DNA from: Marinomonas phaeophyticola
GTDB lineage: Bacteria > Pseudomonadota > Gammaproteobacteria > Pseudomonadales > Marinomonadaceae
DNA: 64,000 nucleotides
NCBI RefSeq assembly: GCF_026966905.1
Contig: NZ_JAPUBN010000018.1
Coordinates: 124,001-188,000 of the forward strand
Reading direction: 5' to 3'
The position numbers were made by a program, and so were the translations under genes. The first letter of the stretch is position 1. Each line of letters starts with the position of its first letter. Under the pieces are notes generated by a model. It made no database searches. It was given only the letters and a program-made list of their open reading frames with translations, and was not told the origin of the DNA. This document shows positions 18,658 to 28,599 of the stretch, piece after piece.

Positions 18658-19532
18658 TAGTATTGCACCTTACGTTCAATAAATCGGAATTGAATCACAG
18701 TCATGATACCGACGATTCCCATCAAAATAACCGACTGAGCCGCTGAGCTACCTAAATCTAATCCAATAAAGCCATCATCAAATACTTTATAAACCATGAT
18801 CTTAGTGCTTTGACCTGGCCCACCACCGGTAGTGGCATCAATAATGCCGAATGTGTCAAAGAATGCATAAACTAGGTTAACGACTAATAAGAAAAACGTC
18901 GTTGGTGATAATAAAGGAAACACTATGGTCCAGAAACGCTTAATCGGGCTGGCACCATCGATCGCGGCCGCTTCAATAAGAGATTTAGGCACAGCTTGCA
19001 ATCCTGCGAGAAAAAACAAGAAGTTATAACTGATTTGTTTCCAAGTAGCCGCGATGACGACGAGAATCATGGCATCAGTAGAATTCAAATAATGGTTCCA
19101 CTGAATACCCCAAAATTTTAGCCATTGCGCAACAGGGCCAATACTGGGGTCAAACATAATCCACCAAATAACCCCAGCCAAAGCAGGCGCCACTGCATAG
19201 GGCCAAATCAATAATGTTTGGTAGAAAAGTTGTGCTTTAATCACACGGTTAGCCATGATGGCTAATGCTAACGCAACGGCAATGCCTAAAAATGCCACCG
19301 AGAAACTAAATATAAGCGTAACGACGATCGATTCGTAATAATAAGGGTCGGTAAGTAAATCGATAAAATTTTCTAAGCCAACAAATTCTCGACTTAAGCC
19401 AAAAGCGTCTTCTTGATAGAAAGCTTGTTCAACCGCTTTCTCTGCTGGCCATAAAAAGAAAATGGCAGTGACGGCTAATTGCGGAAGTAACAACAGCCAG
19501 GGTAATGCTCTATGAGGGAAAGTAACGTTCAT
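18657..19532 (-). CDS. ugpA: Glycerol-3-phosphate ABC transporter permease
   Basis: CUT1-family permease of 291 residues with about six membrane segments. The EAA loop reads [20 protein letters not shown], and [16 protein letters not shown] in the C-terminal part is typical for UgpA. It is separated from ugpB by 127 bases holding a stem-loop, which probably sets a lower level for the membrane subunits. Confidence 0.92.
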   Translation of the reverse strand: MNVTFPHRALPWLLLLPQLAVTAIFFLWPAEKAVEQAFYQEDAFGLSREFVGLENFIDLLTDPYYYESIVVTLIFSFSVAFLGIAVALALAIMANRVIKAQLFYQTLLIWPYAVAPALAGVIWWIMFDPSIGPVAQWLKFWGIQWNHYLNSTDAMILVVIAATWKQISYNFLFFLAGLQAVPKSLIEAAAIDGASPIKRFWTIVFPLLSPTTFFLLVVNLVYAFFDTFGIIDATTGGGPGQSTKIMVYKVFDDGFIGLDLGSSAAQSVILMGIVGIMTVIQFRFIERKVQY

Positions 19533-19596
19533 GCGTGTTACCTAGTAAAAACAGATCAAACGCATACTTTGATCTATTGGAAATGGATATAAACAC

Positions 19597-19634
19597 AAAG
19601 GCTTAAGTTCCTAAATCAGGTAACTTAAGCCTTT
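19597..19634 (-). terminator. Stem-loop between ugpB and ugpA
   Basis: Perfect 13-base arms AAAGGCTTAAGTT (19597-19609) and AACTTAAGCCTTT (19622-19634). On the minus strand it is followed by TTTGTGTTTAT, a weak T-tract. Such hairpins after a binding-protein gene commonly act as partial terminators or mRNA stabilisers, giving excess binding protein. Confidence 0.7.
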
Positions 19635-19659
19635 TTGGTACCGTTTTAAAAAAGCAACC

Positions 19660-20955
19660 TTAGTTTGCTTTCTCAAATTTACGCAATAAGACGTTACCAC
19701 GTTTTACTGCATTATCTAATGCGGCTTGAGCATCTGCATCACCGTTCCATACAGATTCTAAAGCTTCATCAATTACGCCACGAATTTGTACGAAATTACC
19801 TAGGCGTAGACCTTTCGTATTTTCAGTTGGTGTACCCGTCAGCATTTGATTTACTGCAACTTCAGTTCCCACGTTCTTCTCATAGAAACCTTGTCCTTTC
19901 GTTAGGTCGAACGCCGCTTTGGTGATTGGTAGATAACCACTAAACTGATGCCAATCCGCTTGCACATCTGCTCTTGATAAATAGCTCAAGAAAGACGCAA
20001 CACCTTTATAATCATCAGCTGGCTTACCTTGAAGAGCCCACAAAGACGCACCACCAATAATAGTATTGGATGGCTCAGTTACTTGATCTTTCCAGTATGG
20101 AAGTTGTGCGACACCAAATTCGAATGGTGCATTACGTTTGATACCTGAATAACCTGCTGATGACTCTGTGTACATAGCACATTCACCACTATAAAACTTC
20201 GCGGCGCCATCATTGGTACGGCCAGAATAGCTGAAAATCCCATTTTTCTGCCATTCACCCATTTTATTAACATGAGCCACTTGAAGCGGTCCATTGAAAA
20301 CAAGCTCAGTATCGAAGCCGCCAAAGCCATTTGCTTTTGTGGCAAATGGTGCGTTATGACGTGCACTCAGGTTTTCTAAATGCACCCAAGATTGCCAAGC
20401 CGTTGTAAAGCCACAATTGATACCTGCGTCTTGCAGTTTTTTACCAACCATGTCCATTTCATTCCAAGTCGTTGGAGCCTGAACACCGGCTTTTGCCATC
20501 AGCTCTTTATTGAAATAAAGAACGGGTGTAGAACTGTTAAACGGCATGGACAACATATTGCCATCGCCATCAGTGTAATAACCCGTAACGGCACTTAAAA
20601 ACGCGTCGCCATTGAATGATTGGCCAGATTCTTTCATTAACTTATGAACGGGATAGATTGCGCCTTTTGCAGACATCATGCTTGCCGTACCTACTTCAAA
20701 TACTTGAACTAGGTGAGGTTGTTGTTTCGCACGAAATGCCGCAATCGCCGCCGTCATGGTTTCTGTGTAGTTACCTTTATACGAAGCTTTCACCTCATAT
20801 AAATCTTGTGACGCATTATAGTCAGCCACAATTGAATTCAGTTTTTCACCTAAGGCTCCCCCCATTGCATGCCACCACTGAATTTCAGTAGCCGCATAAC
20901 CAGAGCTAGCAAGAGTTGCACCAAGTATTAAAGCAGAAAGATTACGTTTACGCAT
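19660..20955 (-). CDS. ugpB: Glycerol-3-phosphate ABC transporter periplasmic binding protein
   Basis: Periplasmic solute-binding protein that delivers glycerol 3-phosphate or glycerophosphodiesters to UgpAE. A start at 20955 is chosen because GAGGAG lies seven bases upstream and it gives a proper signal peptide (MRKRNLSALILG through GYA). An upstream in-frame start would add 23 residues with no signal-like sequence. The mature protein begins TEIQWWHAMGGALGEKLN, close to E. coli UgpB, and shows GYYTDGDGNMLSMPFNSSTP and GECAMYTESSAGY. The 431-residue length fits. It is the first gene of ugpBAECQ-deoR-HAD. Confidence 0.93.
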   Translation of the reverse strand: MRKRNLSALILGATLASSGYAATEIQWWHAMGGALGEKLNSIVADYNASQDLYEVKASYKGNYTETMTAAIAAFRAKQQPHLVQVFEVGTASMMSAKGAIYPVHKLMKESGQSFNGDAFLSAVTGYYTDGDGNMLSMPFNSSTPVLYFNKELMAKAGVQAPTTWNEMDMVGKKLQDAGINCGFTTAWQSWVHLENLSARHNAPFATKANGFGGFDTELVFNGPLQVAHVNKMGEWQKNGIFSYSGRTNDGAAKFYSGECAMYTESSAGYSGIKRNAPFEFGVAQLPYWKDQVTEPSNTIIGGASLWALQGKPADDYKGVASFLSYLSRADVQADWHQFSGYLPITKAAFDLTKGQGFYEKNVGTEVAVNQMLTGTPTENTKGLRLGNFVQIRGVIDEALESVWNGDADAQAALDNAVKRGNVLLRKFEKAN

Positions 20956-21098
20956 GTTCAGGCTCCTCGTTTGAGCTTTATTATTAGTTTGATCGAGGCA
21001 AAGAATAACAATGAAATATTTCAATTATATGAAAGTAAAATTTCATTCGCACCTAAAAATACAATACATAAAGTTCAAATGAAACCAAAAAACATAAA

Positions 21099-21109
21099 AA
21101 TGTTCGATA
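21099..21109. promoter_or_regulatory. GlpR-like half-site upstream of ugpB
   Basis: AATGTTCGATA matches the left half of the recalled GlpR operator WATGTTCGWTAWCGAACATW; the right half is poor (TTTGATCAAA). It lies about 145 bases upstream of ugpB. The 330-base space 20956-21285 has no gene and also contains TGAAATATTTCA (near 21012) and several TTTCAT repeats. The DeoR/GlpR gene of the same cluster is the likely binder. Confidence 0.4.
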
Positions 21110-21227
21110 TTTGATCAAATAGAATCAAAAAATACTTATTATATTTTCATTTGACGAGTAGGATGTGGTCCATGATTTACAAAATCGGAGAAAAAAAGGA
21201 AAGGAAAAGCATCGTCCATTTTCTAAC

Positions 21228-21261
21228 ACCCCATTAATGCCATGCTTACTATTAATGGGGT
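21228..21261. terminator. Inverted repeat after the Hpt gene
   Basis: ACCCCATTAAT (21228-21238) and ATTAATGGGGT (21251-21261) form perfect 11-base arms with a 12-base loop, 25 bases beyond the Hpt stop on the minus strand. No T-run follows, so it may be a weak terminator. Confidence 0.45.
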
Positions 21262-21285
21262 TCATATAAATATCTACGGAAAAAT

Positions 21286-21645
21286 TTAAGCTGACAATTC
21301 TAATTCCTTTTTTAAATCAAGAAATTCTTTTTCTAACAAGATCACTTTTTCCAATAGTACAGCTTGAGAAACGACTGACTCATCCAACTTTGCAGCTTTC
21401 TCCAAACTAAAAGAGATACGTTGCATTCTGTTACCCGCCACTTCAGCTGATGACCCCTTAAGCTTATGAGCTTGCCTTGATAGTTCTAATCGATTACCTG
21501 TCGCCGCGATGGCTTTTAGCTCCTCGACTTGAGACGAGGCTTCTTTGATAAATTCTTTAGAGACAATTGAGATTAACTGGGCATTGTGTCCCATTCTGCG
21601 ATAAAAACTCTCTTTATCAAATATGACATTTTCATGTTCTTCCAT
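21286..21645 (-). CDS. Hpt domain histidine phosphotransfer protein
   Basis: Small cytoplasmic phosphorelay protein of 119 residues made almost wholly of one Hpt domain. The phosphorylated residue is H60 in SRQAHKLKGSSAEV. It begins 30 bases after the hybrid kinase gene and so is very probably the phosphotransfer partner of its C-terminal receiver. No cognate response regulator is beside it, so the output lies elsewhere in the genome. Confidence 0.9.
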   Translation of the reverse strand: MEEHENVIFDKESFYRRMGHNAQLISIVSKEFIKEASSQVEELKAIAATGNRLELSRQAHKLKGSSAEVAGNRMQRISFSLEKAAKLDESVVSQAVLLEKVILLEKEFLDLKKELELSA

Positions 21646-21675
21646 TGTATTGTCCTGAATAGTAAAGTGAGTCGA

Positions 21676-24600
21676 TTACTCGTTATTATTTAACCAATGA
21701 GATAACTTTTCAACCAAAACCATCTGATCTATCGGTTTCGACATAAAATCATCCATTCCTGCCTCCAGACAGACAAAGTCTTCACCTTTCATAGCATTTG
21801 CACTCAATGCAATAATCGGCACCTGTGGAGAGGTTTCCGTTAACGACGCGGTTAATTTTCGAATGTGTTTTGTTGCTTCATATCCATCCATAACCGGCAT
21901 CTGACAATCCATAAAAATCAGGTCAAAATGATTATCCTTTACGAAACGTAACGCCTCTTCACCATTATTCGCCACCGTAACACGCAAACCTTTCATTTCA
22001 AGTAAGCCGCGCCCCACTATTTGATTTGTTATATTGTCTTCTACAAGCAAAACATGATGATTAAACTGAGCCAGTTCCTTATGAGTACTACTTTTCATAT
22101 TTGATGACTCGCCGTGTTCATTATTTAAATTGTCAGTCAAAGCACTCAATAAATCGGCTTTACGAACGGGTTTCATTATTTCGGATGAGTATGTGTCATA
22201 GTCCATTTTTGTATTCAGCGGTGCCGGTAAAGCGTTAGTCAATAAAACACGTTTTACACTTTGACGTTTACATAAAAAGTACCAAATTTCTAATAGTTTA
22301 ACATTGGTTTTATTACACAACTTTTGGTCTTCAATGACAATTTGAAATGGCATATCTTTATTTTGATAATGCTCGATCGCAGCACTAAAGTTATCTAAAA
22401 CTAAACAATCGATATTCCAACTCGACAATAGCTCAGAAAGATATTGACCCGTTTTATGGCTGCTCGTAATTAACAATAATGATGTCACGGCTACAAGAGG
22501 GCGATCGGCTTCATTTGGCAATGACAATGCCTCTTTTAATCGTAACTTAACCCAAAACGTTGAGCCCTGGCCAACTTCGCTGGTCATGCCCATATTTCCA
22601 CCCATCATATCGACTAACTCTTTTGTGATAGCTAGTCCTAATCCAGTTCCACCATACTTACGTGTTGTCGAGCTGTCTGCCTGCTTAAAGCGCGTAAATA
22701 AATTTTGTTGGTCCGCATACGATATACCAATGCCTGTATCTTTAATAGAAAGCTCTACCAGTGAACCGCCTCCTTTCAATCTCTTGAGGTAAACCGCAAC
22801 ACTCACACTTCCTTTAGGAGTAAACTTGATTGCGTTACTGATTAAGTTGATCAAAATTTGACGAATACGTAAACTATCTCCGATGACTTTAGTTTGTTGA
22901 GGTACTGTTAATGGACAATGCAATTCAATGCCTTTTTCATGAGCTTTAATCGCTAATGTTTGCCCAACGCCTTCGATGAGTTCAACTAAATCAAATTCAT
23001 TCTCCTCAAAATCAATATCACCCATTTCGATTTTTGAGAGATCTAAAATATCATTAATAATATCCAATAGAGATTCCGCACTACTGTAAGAGAGCTGTAC
23101 TATTTTTCTTTGGTCTTGTTGTAACAACGCCTGATCTAACAACGACAAAGAGCCAAGTACTCCATTTAACGGCGTTCGAATTTCATGGCTCATATTTGCT
23201 AAAAATTCACTTTTGGCTCTATTTGCCGCCTCAGCAGCGAGTTTCGCCCGACTGTTTTCAGTTTCTGCTTCAACTAAAGATTGATTCAACAATGAGAGGT
23301 CTTTCGTCCTTTTCAAAACCTCCTTTTCCATATAACTCGTTTTACTGGCAATTAAGATTAGAAACCAACCAAATAAGCCAGTTAAAAGAAAACCGCCTGC
23401 AAATACAAAATGAGTACTCCAAGGGTGGTATATATTGTACTCATAACTGACTTGTACCAGCTCCCACCGCGATTCTCCAATCGTAATATCATGCCGACTA
23501 ATCATAGGGAAATCATTCGATGATAGTTTAGAAAGTACACCCTCTAATGATGTCTTTTGAGGGTCAAAACGTGCTAATACATGGGATTTATCTAGCTTGG
23601 TATCATGATGTAATAAATATAATCCAGTATGAGGCAACAACGTATCTTCTCCTAGCAAGATAGTGGAGAGCTCAGTTACCGATAAAATCGCCGTAGCGTA
23701 TCCTTGTAATTTCTTTGGTTTTGATGACCCAATGGACTCTTCAAAAACGGGCAAGAAAATAAGTTCTCCTATATTTTCTTGCTTTCCTTCTTTTTGTACT
23801 AACTTAATGGGCAATGTAGACGCAATTTTATTTGTGTTAAAGGCGATATCTAAAGCCTCTTTGCGAGTGAGTTGAGAATACACATCGTATCCAAGAGCCC
23901 TACTATTTTGATCTAAAGGTTCTATAAAACTGACAACAATATGTTTATCCCTCGCTTGAACGGGCACTCTGTTCAGCTGTGCATTTCTCTCATAAATAAA
24001 TAAACTTGGATCGGAATAGGTATGCTGTAAAAACTCGTTCCATGATGTTAACTCTTCTGCAGGTACGTTTTTATTCCAAGATAGTCCTAAAATCGCCGCA
24101 TCATTAGCCATTACCTTGCTCGCATATGATCGAAAATTGTCCGCAGTCAAATGATCAACGCCTTGAACAAAGCCCGCTAAGCCATATAAAGAATCGATTG
24201 AATTTTTTAACCTAGATTCAAAGTGAAACGCTAGCATACTTGAGTTTTTGTCAAACTCTTGCTTTTGCTTTGCATGATCAAAATTAAACGCTACTAAAGA
24301 AATACCAGCCGTTATTACTGTTATAGAAAACAAAATAGCAGAAAACTGCTTTATATGAGGCAACTCACTCTTAGCCAGCTTAGGAAACGCCGCCAATATC
24401 CAAGGAGTAACAGCAATCACTCCAATAGAGTCACCAATCCACCAACTAAACCAATTTGCAGAAAATTCGATGATCCCAATAGCACCAAAATACAAGAGAC
24501 CGATACTGCCGATAGTGGGTGCGACTAAGGTGCTAACCACCCCACCAAGAAAAAGAAATAAGAGCACGTTTTTTGATTTATAAAAATCGAATGGCGTATT

Positions 24601-24909
24601 TAGAAATGCCGAAATCAAAAAATAGCCTAATAACGCTTGAATGGTTGCCCCTAGGGCAATTAATGTCACTAAAGGGTAATTCGGCTCACCGACAGTTACA
24701 TAGGTGATGTATAGATTAATCAGTGCGCTACCAATAAATACTCCTGGTAATGCCCGCCACGACCAACCAAGAACCGCACCTAAAGCCAGACCGGAAGAAG
24801 GCCATAAAATAGTAGAATAACCGGGAGGAATAGCAATTTTTTGGCTAATAAACCCTAACAAAAAATAAAGAACGGCCGTGAAGAACGCCGGAAAAAACAA
24901 TTTGTACAT
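21676..24909 (-). CDS. MASE1-CHASE hybrid sensor histidine kinase
   Basis: Large inner-membrane sensor of 1077 residues. Order: MASE1 membrane domain with about eight segments (1-205; PPGYSTILWPSSGLALGAVLG), an extracytoplasmic CHASE domain (about 215-460; AILGLSWNKNVP, VSFIEPLDQNSRALGYD), a further membrane segment, coiled coil, HisKA with the phospho-His near residue 574 (FLANMSHEIRTPLNG), HATPase (LISNAIKFTPKG, GTGLGLAI), a degenerate receiver, and an intact C-terminal receiver (VLLVEDNITNQ; Asp near 1001 in FMDCQMPVMDG). The first receiver lacks the normal acceptor pattern (VIEDQKLCN). The Hpt gene follows. Stimulus unknown. Confidence 0.9.
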   Translation of the reverse strand: MYKLFFPAFFTAVLYFLLGFISQKIAIPPGYSTILWPSSGLALGAVLGWSWRALPGVFIGSALINLYITYVTVGEPNYPLVTLIALGATIQALLGYFLISAFLNTPFDFYKSKNVLLFLFLGGVVSTLVAPTIGSIGLLYFGAIGIIEFSANWFSWWIGDSIGVIAVTPWILAAFPKLAKSELPHIKQFSAILFSITVITAGISLVAFNFDHAKQKQEFDKNSSMLAFHFESRLKNSIDSLYGLAGFVQGVDHLTADNFRSYASKVMANDAAILGLSWNKNVPAEELTSWNEFLQHTYSDPSLFIYERNAQLNRVPVQARDKHIVVSFIEPLDQNSRALGYDVYSQLTRKEALDIAFNTNKIASTLPIKLVQKEGKQENIGELIFLPVFEESIGSSKPKKLQGYATAILSVTELSTILLGEDTLLPHTGLYLLHHDTKLDKSHVLARFDPQKTSLEGVLSKLSSNDFPMISRHDITIGESRWELVQVSYEYNIYHPWSTHFVFAGGFLLTGLFGWFLILIASKTSYMEKEVLKRTKDLSLLNQSLVEAETENSRAKLAAEAANRAKSEFLANMSHEIRTPLNGVLGSLSLLDQALLQQDQRKIVQLSYSSAESLLDIINDILDLSKIEMGDIDFEENEFDLVELIEGVGQTLAIKAHEKGIELHCPLTVPQQTKVIGDSLRIRQILINLISNAIKFTPKGSVSVAVYLKRLKGGGSLVELSIKDTGIGISYADQQNLFTRFKQADSSTTRKYGGTGLGLAITKELVDMMGGNMGMTSEVGQGSTFWVKLRLKEALSLPNEADRPLVAVTSLLLITSSHKTGQYLSELLSSWNIDCLVLDNFSAAIEHYQNKDMPFQIVIEDQKLCNKTNVKLLEIWYFLCKRQSVKRVLLTNALPAPLNTKMDYDTYSSEIMKPVRKADLLSALTDNLNNEHGESSNMKSSTHKELAQFNHHVLLVEDNITNQIVGRGLLEMKGLRVTVANNGEEALRFVKDNHFDLIFMDCQMPVMDGYEATKHIRKLTASLTETSPQVPIIALSANAMKGEDFVCLEAGMDDFMSKPIDQMVLVEKLSHWLNNNE

Positions 24910-25115
24910 GCGAGAAATCCATTTTTAATAAATGAAGTAACAAATAACCTTTTACATTCCGCTATAAGAATAGCATAAGTATTATTTTCAGAATGCTCAG
25001 TTACTCACTTTATTCAAAATGGATATTCTTAATAGATAGAACTGTTTTAATCTCTCATTTTTCTGAAATTGTACGCTTTATTTTCTCATTAACGCGCTAT
25101 ATAGGGTGTCACCCT

Positions 25116-25919
25116 CTAACGATTTTTATACTGCCTTTCTAAAAAAGTAAATATAAGTGTAACGGCACCGGCTAAAATCAAATAAATCAGAGTCATTAAT
25201 AACAGAGGCTCATACACTATGTATGTTTCCAACCGAATGTTGGAGAAAATGGCATAGGTATCAATAATCGTTATTGTCGCGACTAAAGGAGTGGCTTTCA
25301 GCTGAATAATCACCTCTCCCCCAATAATAGGTAATGTCCTTTGAATCGCCCTAGGCAACCAAATTCTAGTTAAAATCTTGAACGGTTTCATCCCCATTGC
25401 TTTAGCCGCTTCTAGCTCACCTTTTGGTACACCCGACAACGCGCCACGTAATACTTCACCCTCATAAGCCATCACAGACAAGGTTAATGCAAAAAAGGCA
25501 TAAGGCCAGGCACTGGTTAAAAAAGGCCAAATAAAGGATTCTCGAATGCCTTCAATTTCAGGAAAAACGGATCCAAAGCCATAATAGAAAATCCATATCT
25601 GCAGCAATAAAGGTGTGCCTCGAATAATACTACAAAACGAATGTGCCACCATGGCTAAAGGGCGTGGGCCTGTCACTTGAACTAAACCAATGGGGACAGC
25701 GAGGATAAAGCCAACAATAAACGTAGAAACCAGCAATAGTATGGTCTTCCATACGGCCGATAAAATGGCACTTTTATATTCAGCAATCCAATACCAATCT
25801 AATTTAGTGACTAAAGAAAAAACGAGCAAACATAAGAGCACCAGCAATATCATCCTATGGGGAAAAAGCCAACGTATTCCAAATAGATACCTGGTTTTTC
25901 TAGCGGTTTCATGACCCAT
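25116..25919 (-). CDS. Polar amino-acid ABC transporter permease (HisM/ArtM-like)
   Basis: Inner-membrane permease of 267 residues with about five membrane segments. The EAA loop is ELEAAKAMGMKPFKILTRIW. The start is placed at 25919, where AAGGAC precedes the ATG and an 11-base overlap with the upstream permease gene gives coupling. A start at 26000 would add 27 residues lying inside the other gene. It ends the four-gene importer operon. Confidence 0.9.
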   Translation of the reverse strand: MGHETARKTRYLFGIRWLFPHRMILLVLLCLLVFSLVTKLDWYWIAEYKSAILSAVWKTILLLVSTFIVGFILAVPIGLVQVTGPRPLAMVAHSFCSIIRGTPLLLQIWIFYYGFGSVFPEIEGIRESFIWPFLTSAWPYAFFALTLSVMAYEGEVLRGALSGVPKGELEAAKAMGMKPFKILTRIWLPRAIQRTLPIIGGEVIIQLKATPLVATITIIDTYAIFSNIRLETYIVYEPLLLMTLIYLILAGAVTLIFTFLERQYKNR

Positions 25920-26640
25920 GAGTTTGTCCTTTTTCCGTTCGCTTAATAAGATACTTAAACAAGACTTCTGACAATAAAGAAACAAGGAGATACAGTGCAC
26001 CAGCGGCCAATAAAAAAGTCAGTTGCTGCTTACTCGCACCAGCGGCCTGCTTTGCTGCCAGAGTCAATTCAGTCAGACCGACTACCGCTAACAAGGCGGT
26101 ATCTTTAGTTGCAATAAGCCACAAATTCGATAAACCCGGCAAGGCATGAGGAATCATTGAGGGAATCATAATCCGATATAGGATCTTATATTTTGGAATA
26201 GCAAATGCGTGCGCGGCTTCAATTTGACCTTTTGGAATGGCCGCAATGGAGGCTCTAATAACTTCGGTGGCATAAGCACCTTGAACAAAGGCGATGACCA
26301 ACACACCAGCAAAAAAGCCATTAATTTCTACACCATCAAAACCAAATGAGTAAAGAACGTCATTAATCACATTAGGTAAGGCAAAGTAAATTAACAGGAT
26401 CAAGACAAGTTCAGGAATGGCTCGCACAGCGGTTGTATAACAATACAACAAATCTGTTAACAAAAGGTTTTGACTCAATTTACCTATTGCACCAAAAAGC
26501 CCGATTATGAGACCAAAAAAGTAACCCAGCACAGCAATTTGAAGAGAAAGCGCTAAACCCGATAATAAAGCCCCGCCCCAACCAGGAGAATTAAATGCAA
26601 GCAACTCCCACAAAGACATAGATTGATAATCAATTAACAT
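25909..26640 (-). CDS. Polar amino-acid ABC transporter permease (HisQ/ArtQ-like)
   Basis: Partner permease of 243 residues with about five membrane segments and the EAA loop QIEAAHAFAIPKYKILYRIM. It resembles HisQ, OccQ and ArtQ for basic amino acids or opines. It lies 172 bases after the binding-protein gene and overlaps the second permease. Confidence 0.9.
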   Translation of the reverse strand: MLIDYQSMSLWELLAFNSPGWGGALLSGLALSLQIAVLGYFFGLIIGLFGAIGKLSQNLLLTDLLYCYTTAVRAIPELVLILLIYFALPNVINDVLYSFGFDGVEINGFFAGVLVIAFVQGAYATEVIRASIAAIPKGQIEAAHAFAIPKYKILYRIMIPSMIPHALPGLSNLWLIATKDTALLAVVGLTELTLAAKQAAGASKQQLTFLLAAGALYLLVSLLSEVLFKYLIKRTEKGQTHGS

Positions 26641-26812
26641 ACACTACCTAATTAGAAAGAATGACTCTCAGAGAAAACACTAAGAGACATTCATTGGTTT
26701 ATTTCATATTCAACCCATGCATTGTGGAAATGCTTACTGTCAACGCCAATATTAAGGTTAAGCGAGTAAAATGGCGCCTTCTTAAGCGCTATCTAAAACT
26801 CAGATACCCTAA

Positions 26813-27589
26813 TTATTCTCCATAAATATTAAAAGAGAAGTACGATTTAGAAATCGTATCGTATTGGCCATTGTCTCGAATAGCTTGAATGGCATCATTA
26901 AGCTTTTCTTTTAATTCAATATTTCCTTTGCGTAATCCAAAACCAATACCAGCACCCAATAAGGCTTCATCATTAATAGCCATTCCCTTTAGCTCACAGC
27001 ATTTCATACCGTCAGCAGAAGCCAAAAAGCTTTCTAACGTTAATGCATCGGCTTGAGTTGCATCAATTCTACCGGAGTAAAGGTCTTGATTGGCTTCATC
27101 TTGAGTTTGGTATTCTTTAATCGTGGCATTTTTATAATGTTTTTTAACAAACTTGGCATGAATACTCGCCCCTTGCACGCCAATGATCTTGTCATCTAAC
27201 TCTGATGGCGTACTTCCAAACGGCTTATTTTTAGGTCCAATCACTGCAGCACCGGTTTGATAGTATTTATCAGAAAAATCAATAACCCTTTTTCTCTCTT
27301 CGGTAATAGAAAGTGAGGCGGCCGCCACATCGATTTTTCGAGAGAGTAGCGCGGGGATAATACCATCCCATGCGGTGGCTACTATTTCACAGTCTAGTTT
27401 CGCTTCAGCACAAATTGCTTTGGTAATATCAATTTCCCAACCAGTGTATTGGCCTGACGCATCGGGCACTGAAAACGGTGGATACGGTTCGGTTGCGATG
27501 CCGATACGAAGTGTTTCAGCGAAAGACAATGTTGAACAGATGGCCATACTTGACGCAACTAGCATCATAGAAAAGCGTTTTTTAATCAT
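26813..27589 (-). CDS. Periplasmic basic-amino-acid-type binding protein
   Basis: Family 3 solute-binding protein of 258 residues. The start at 27589 has AAGGA seven bases upstream and gives a clean signal peptide (MIKKRFSMMLV through SFA). The mature start ETLRIGIATEPYPPFSVPDA and DAAAASLSIT-type segment (DVAAASLSITEERKRVIDFS) are those of HisJ/ArgT-type proteins, consistent with a cationic ligand. Beside a dimethylargininase-family gene, a methylated arginine or other guanidino compound is a plausible ligand. That is inference. Confidence 0.9.
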   Translation of the reverse strand: MIKKRFSMMLVASSMAICSTLSFAETLRIGIATEPYPPFSVPDASGQYTGWEIDITKAICAEAKLDCEIVATAWDGIIPALLSRKIDVAAASLSITEERKRVIDFSDKYYQTGAAVIGPKNKPFGSTPSELDDKIIGVQGASIHAKFVKKHYKNATIKEYQTQDEANQDLYSGRIDATQADALTLESFLASADGMKCCELKGMAINDEALLGAGIGFGLRKGNIELKEKLNDAIQAIRDNGQYDTISKSYFSFNIYGE

Positions 27590-27640
27590 GTGATTTTCCT
27601 TTGTAATATTATGTTTTTGTGATTTAAACACTTGGTTTTT

Positions 27641-28429
27641 TTATTTTATTGAACGAATAAATTGTTTTAATTTCTCAGACCTTGGTGCATAAAATATATC
27701 GTTAGGCGTACCGGCTTCTTCAACAACACCTTGATTTAAGAATAGAACCTTGTTTGCCACTTCAGCCGCAAATTTCATTTCATGAGTCACAATAATCATA
27801 CTGCGCCCTTCACTCGCCAGATCTTTCATGACCGCTAATACTTCGCTTACTAATTCAGGGTCCAATGCGGAAGTCGGTTCATCGAATAACATGAGATCAG
27901 GATTAATGGCTAACGCTCGGGCAATCGCCGCTCGTTGCTGCTGGCCACCCGATAAACACGATGGATACTGGTGCCGTTTATCAAATAAATTAACCCTCTT
28001 TAACAACTCATGTGCTTCCTCAATAGCCAGATCCCTAGGGATTTTCAATACTTGAGTTGGCACTTCTATGATGTTTTGTTCGATAGTTAAATGGCTCCAT
28101 AAGTGGAACCCTTGAAACACCATACCAATTCTTTGACGGATACTTCTAAGCTGTTCTTTGCTTTTTACTTTCAGCCCATTCGCATGATCAGGAATTAAAT
28201 CGATATGTTGTCCAAAAATGGCTATTTCGCCTGCTGTTGGCGTTTCCAACATATTAATGCAACGTAGTGTCGTCGATTTACCTGAGCCACTGCCACCAAT
28301 AAGCGCAATCACATCTCCCTTTTGAGCCGTGAAATTAATACCTTTAAGAACGTCAATGTCATTGAAGGTTTTCTTCAAATCACTTACTTCAAGTATGTAC
28401 TTTGTTTTTAGCGGCTTATTTCGATCCAT
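27641..28429 (-). CDS. Polar amino-acid ABC transporter ATP-binding protein (HisP-like)
   Basis: ATPase of 262 residues. Walker [11 protein letters not shown]-loop [14 protein letters not shown], signature [14 protein letters not shown], Walker [14 protein letters not shown]. The insertion of about ten residues after the first beta sheets ([19 protein letters not shown]) is as in HisP. It is the first gene of the importer operon, divergent from the hydrolase gene with a palindromic operator in between. Confidence 0.92.
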   Translation of the reverse strand: MDRNKPLKTKYILEVSDLKKTFNDIDVLKGINFTAQKGDVIALIGGSGSGKSTTLRCINMLETPTAGEIAIFGQHIDLIPDHANGLKVKSKEQLRSIRQRIGMVFQGFHLWSHLTIEQNIIEVPTQVLKIPRDLAIEEAHELLKRVNLFDKRHQYPSCLSGGQQQRAAIARALAINPDLMLFDEPTSALDPELVSEVLAVMKDLASEGRSMIIVTHEMKFAAEVANKVLFLNQGVVEEAGTPNDIFYAPRSEKLKQFIRSIK

Positions 28430-28493
28430 AACTTACCTCAGCTCTTTTCATGAGCGTGTTTCTAACTACGCGGTTATAGACATTTTTTAAAAA

Positions 28494-28523
28494 TATAAAA
28501 TTATGCGCTTGCATAATTTTATA
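28494..28523. promoter_or_regulatory. Large perfect palindrome (operator) between importer and hydrolase genes
   Basis: TATAAAATTATGC (28494-28506) and GCATAATTTTATA (28511-28523) are perfect 13-base arms around GCTT. A further half-site TTGCATAA follows at 28528-28535. A promoter-like pair TTGCAT (28509-28514) and TAATAA (28532-28537) at 17-base spacing overlaps it, so a bound repressor would block transcription to the right and probably both ways. The TetR gene two genes downstream is the likely binder. Confidence 0.7.
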
Positions 28524-28599
28524 CACTTGCATAATAATGATGTCAATAAGGTTATTCTCGTTCTGAAATAGTCACGTAAATTTAATGAAGGAAAAGATG

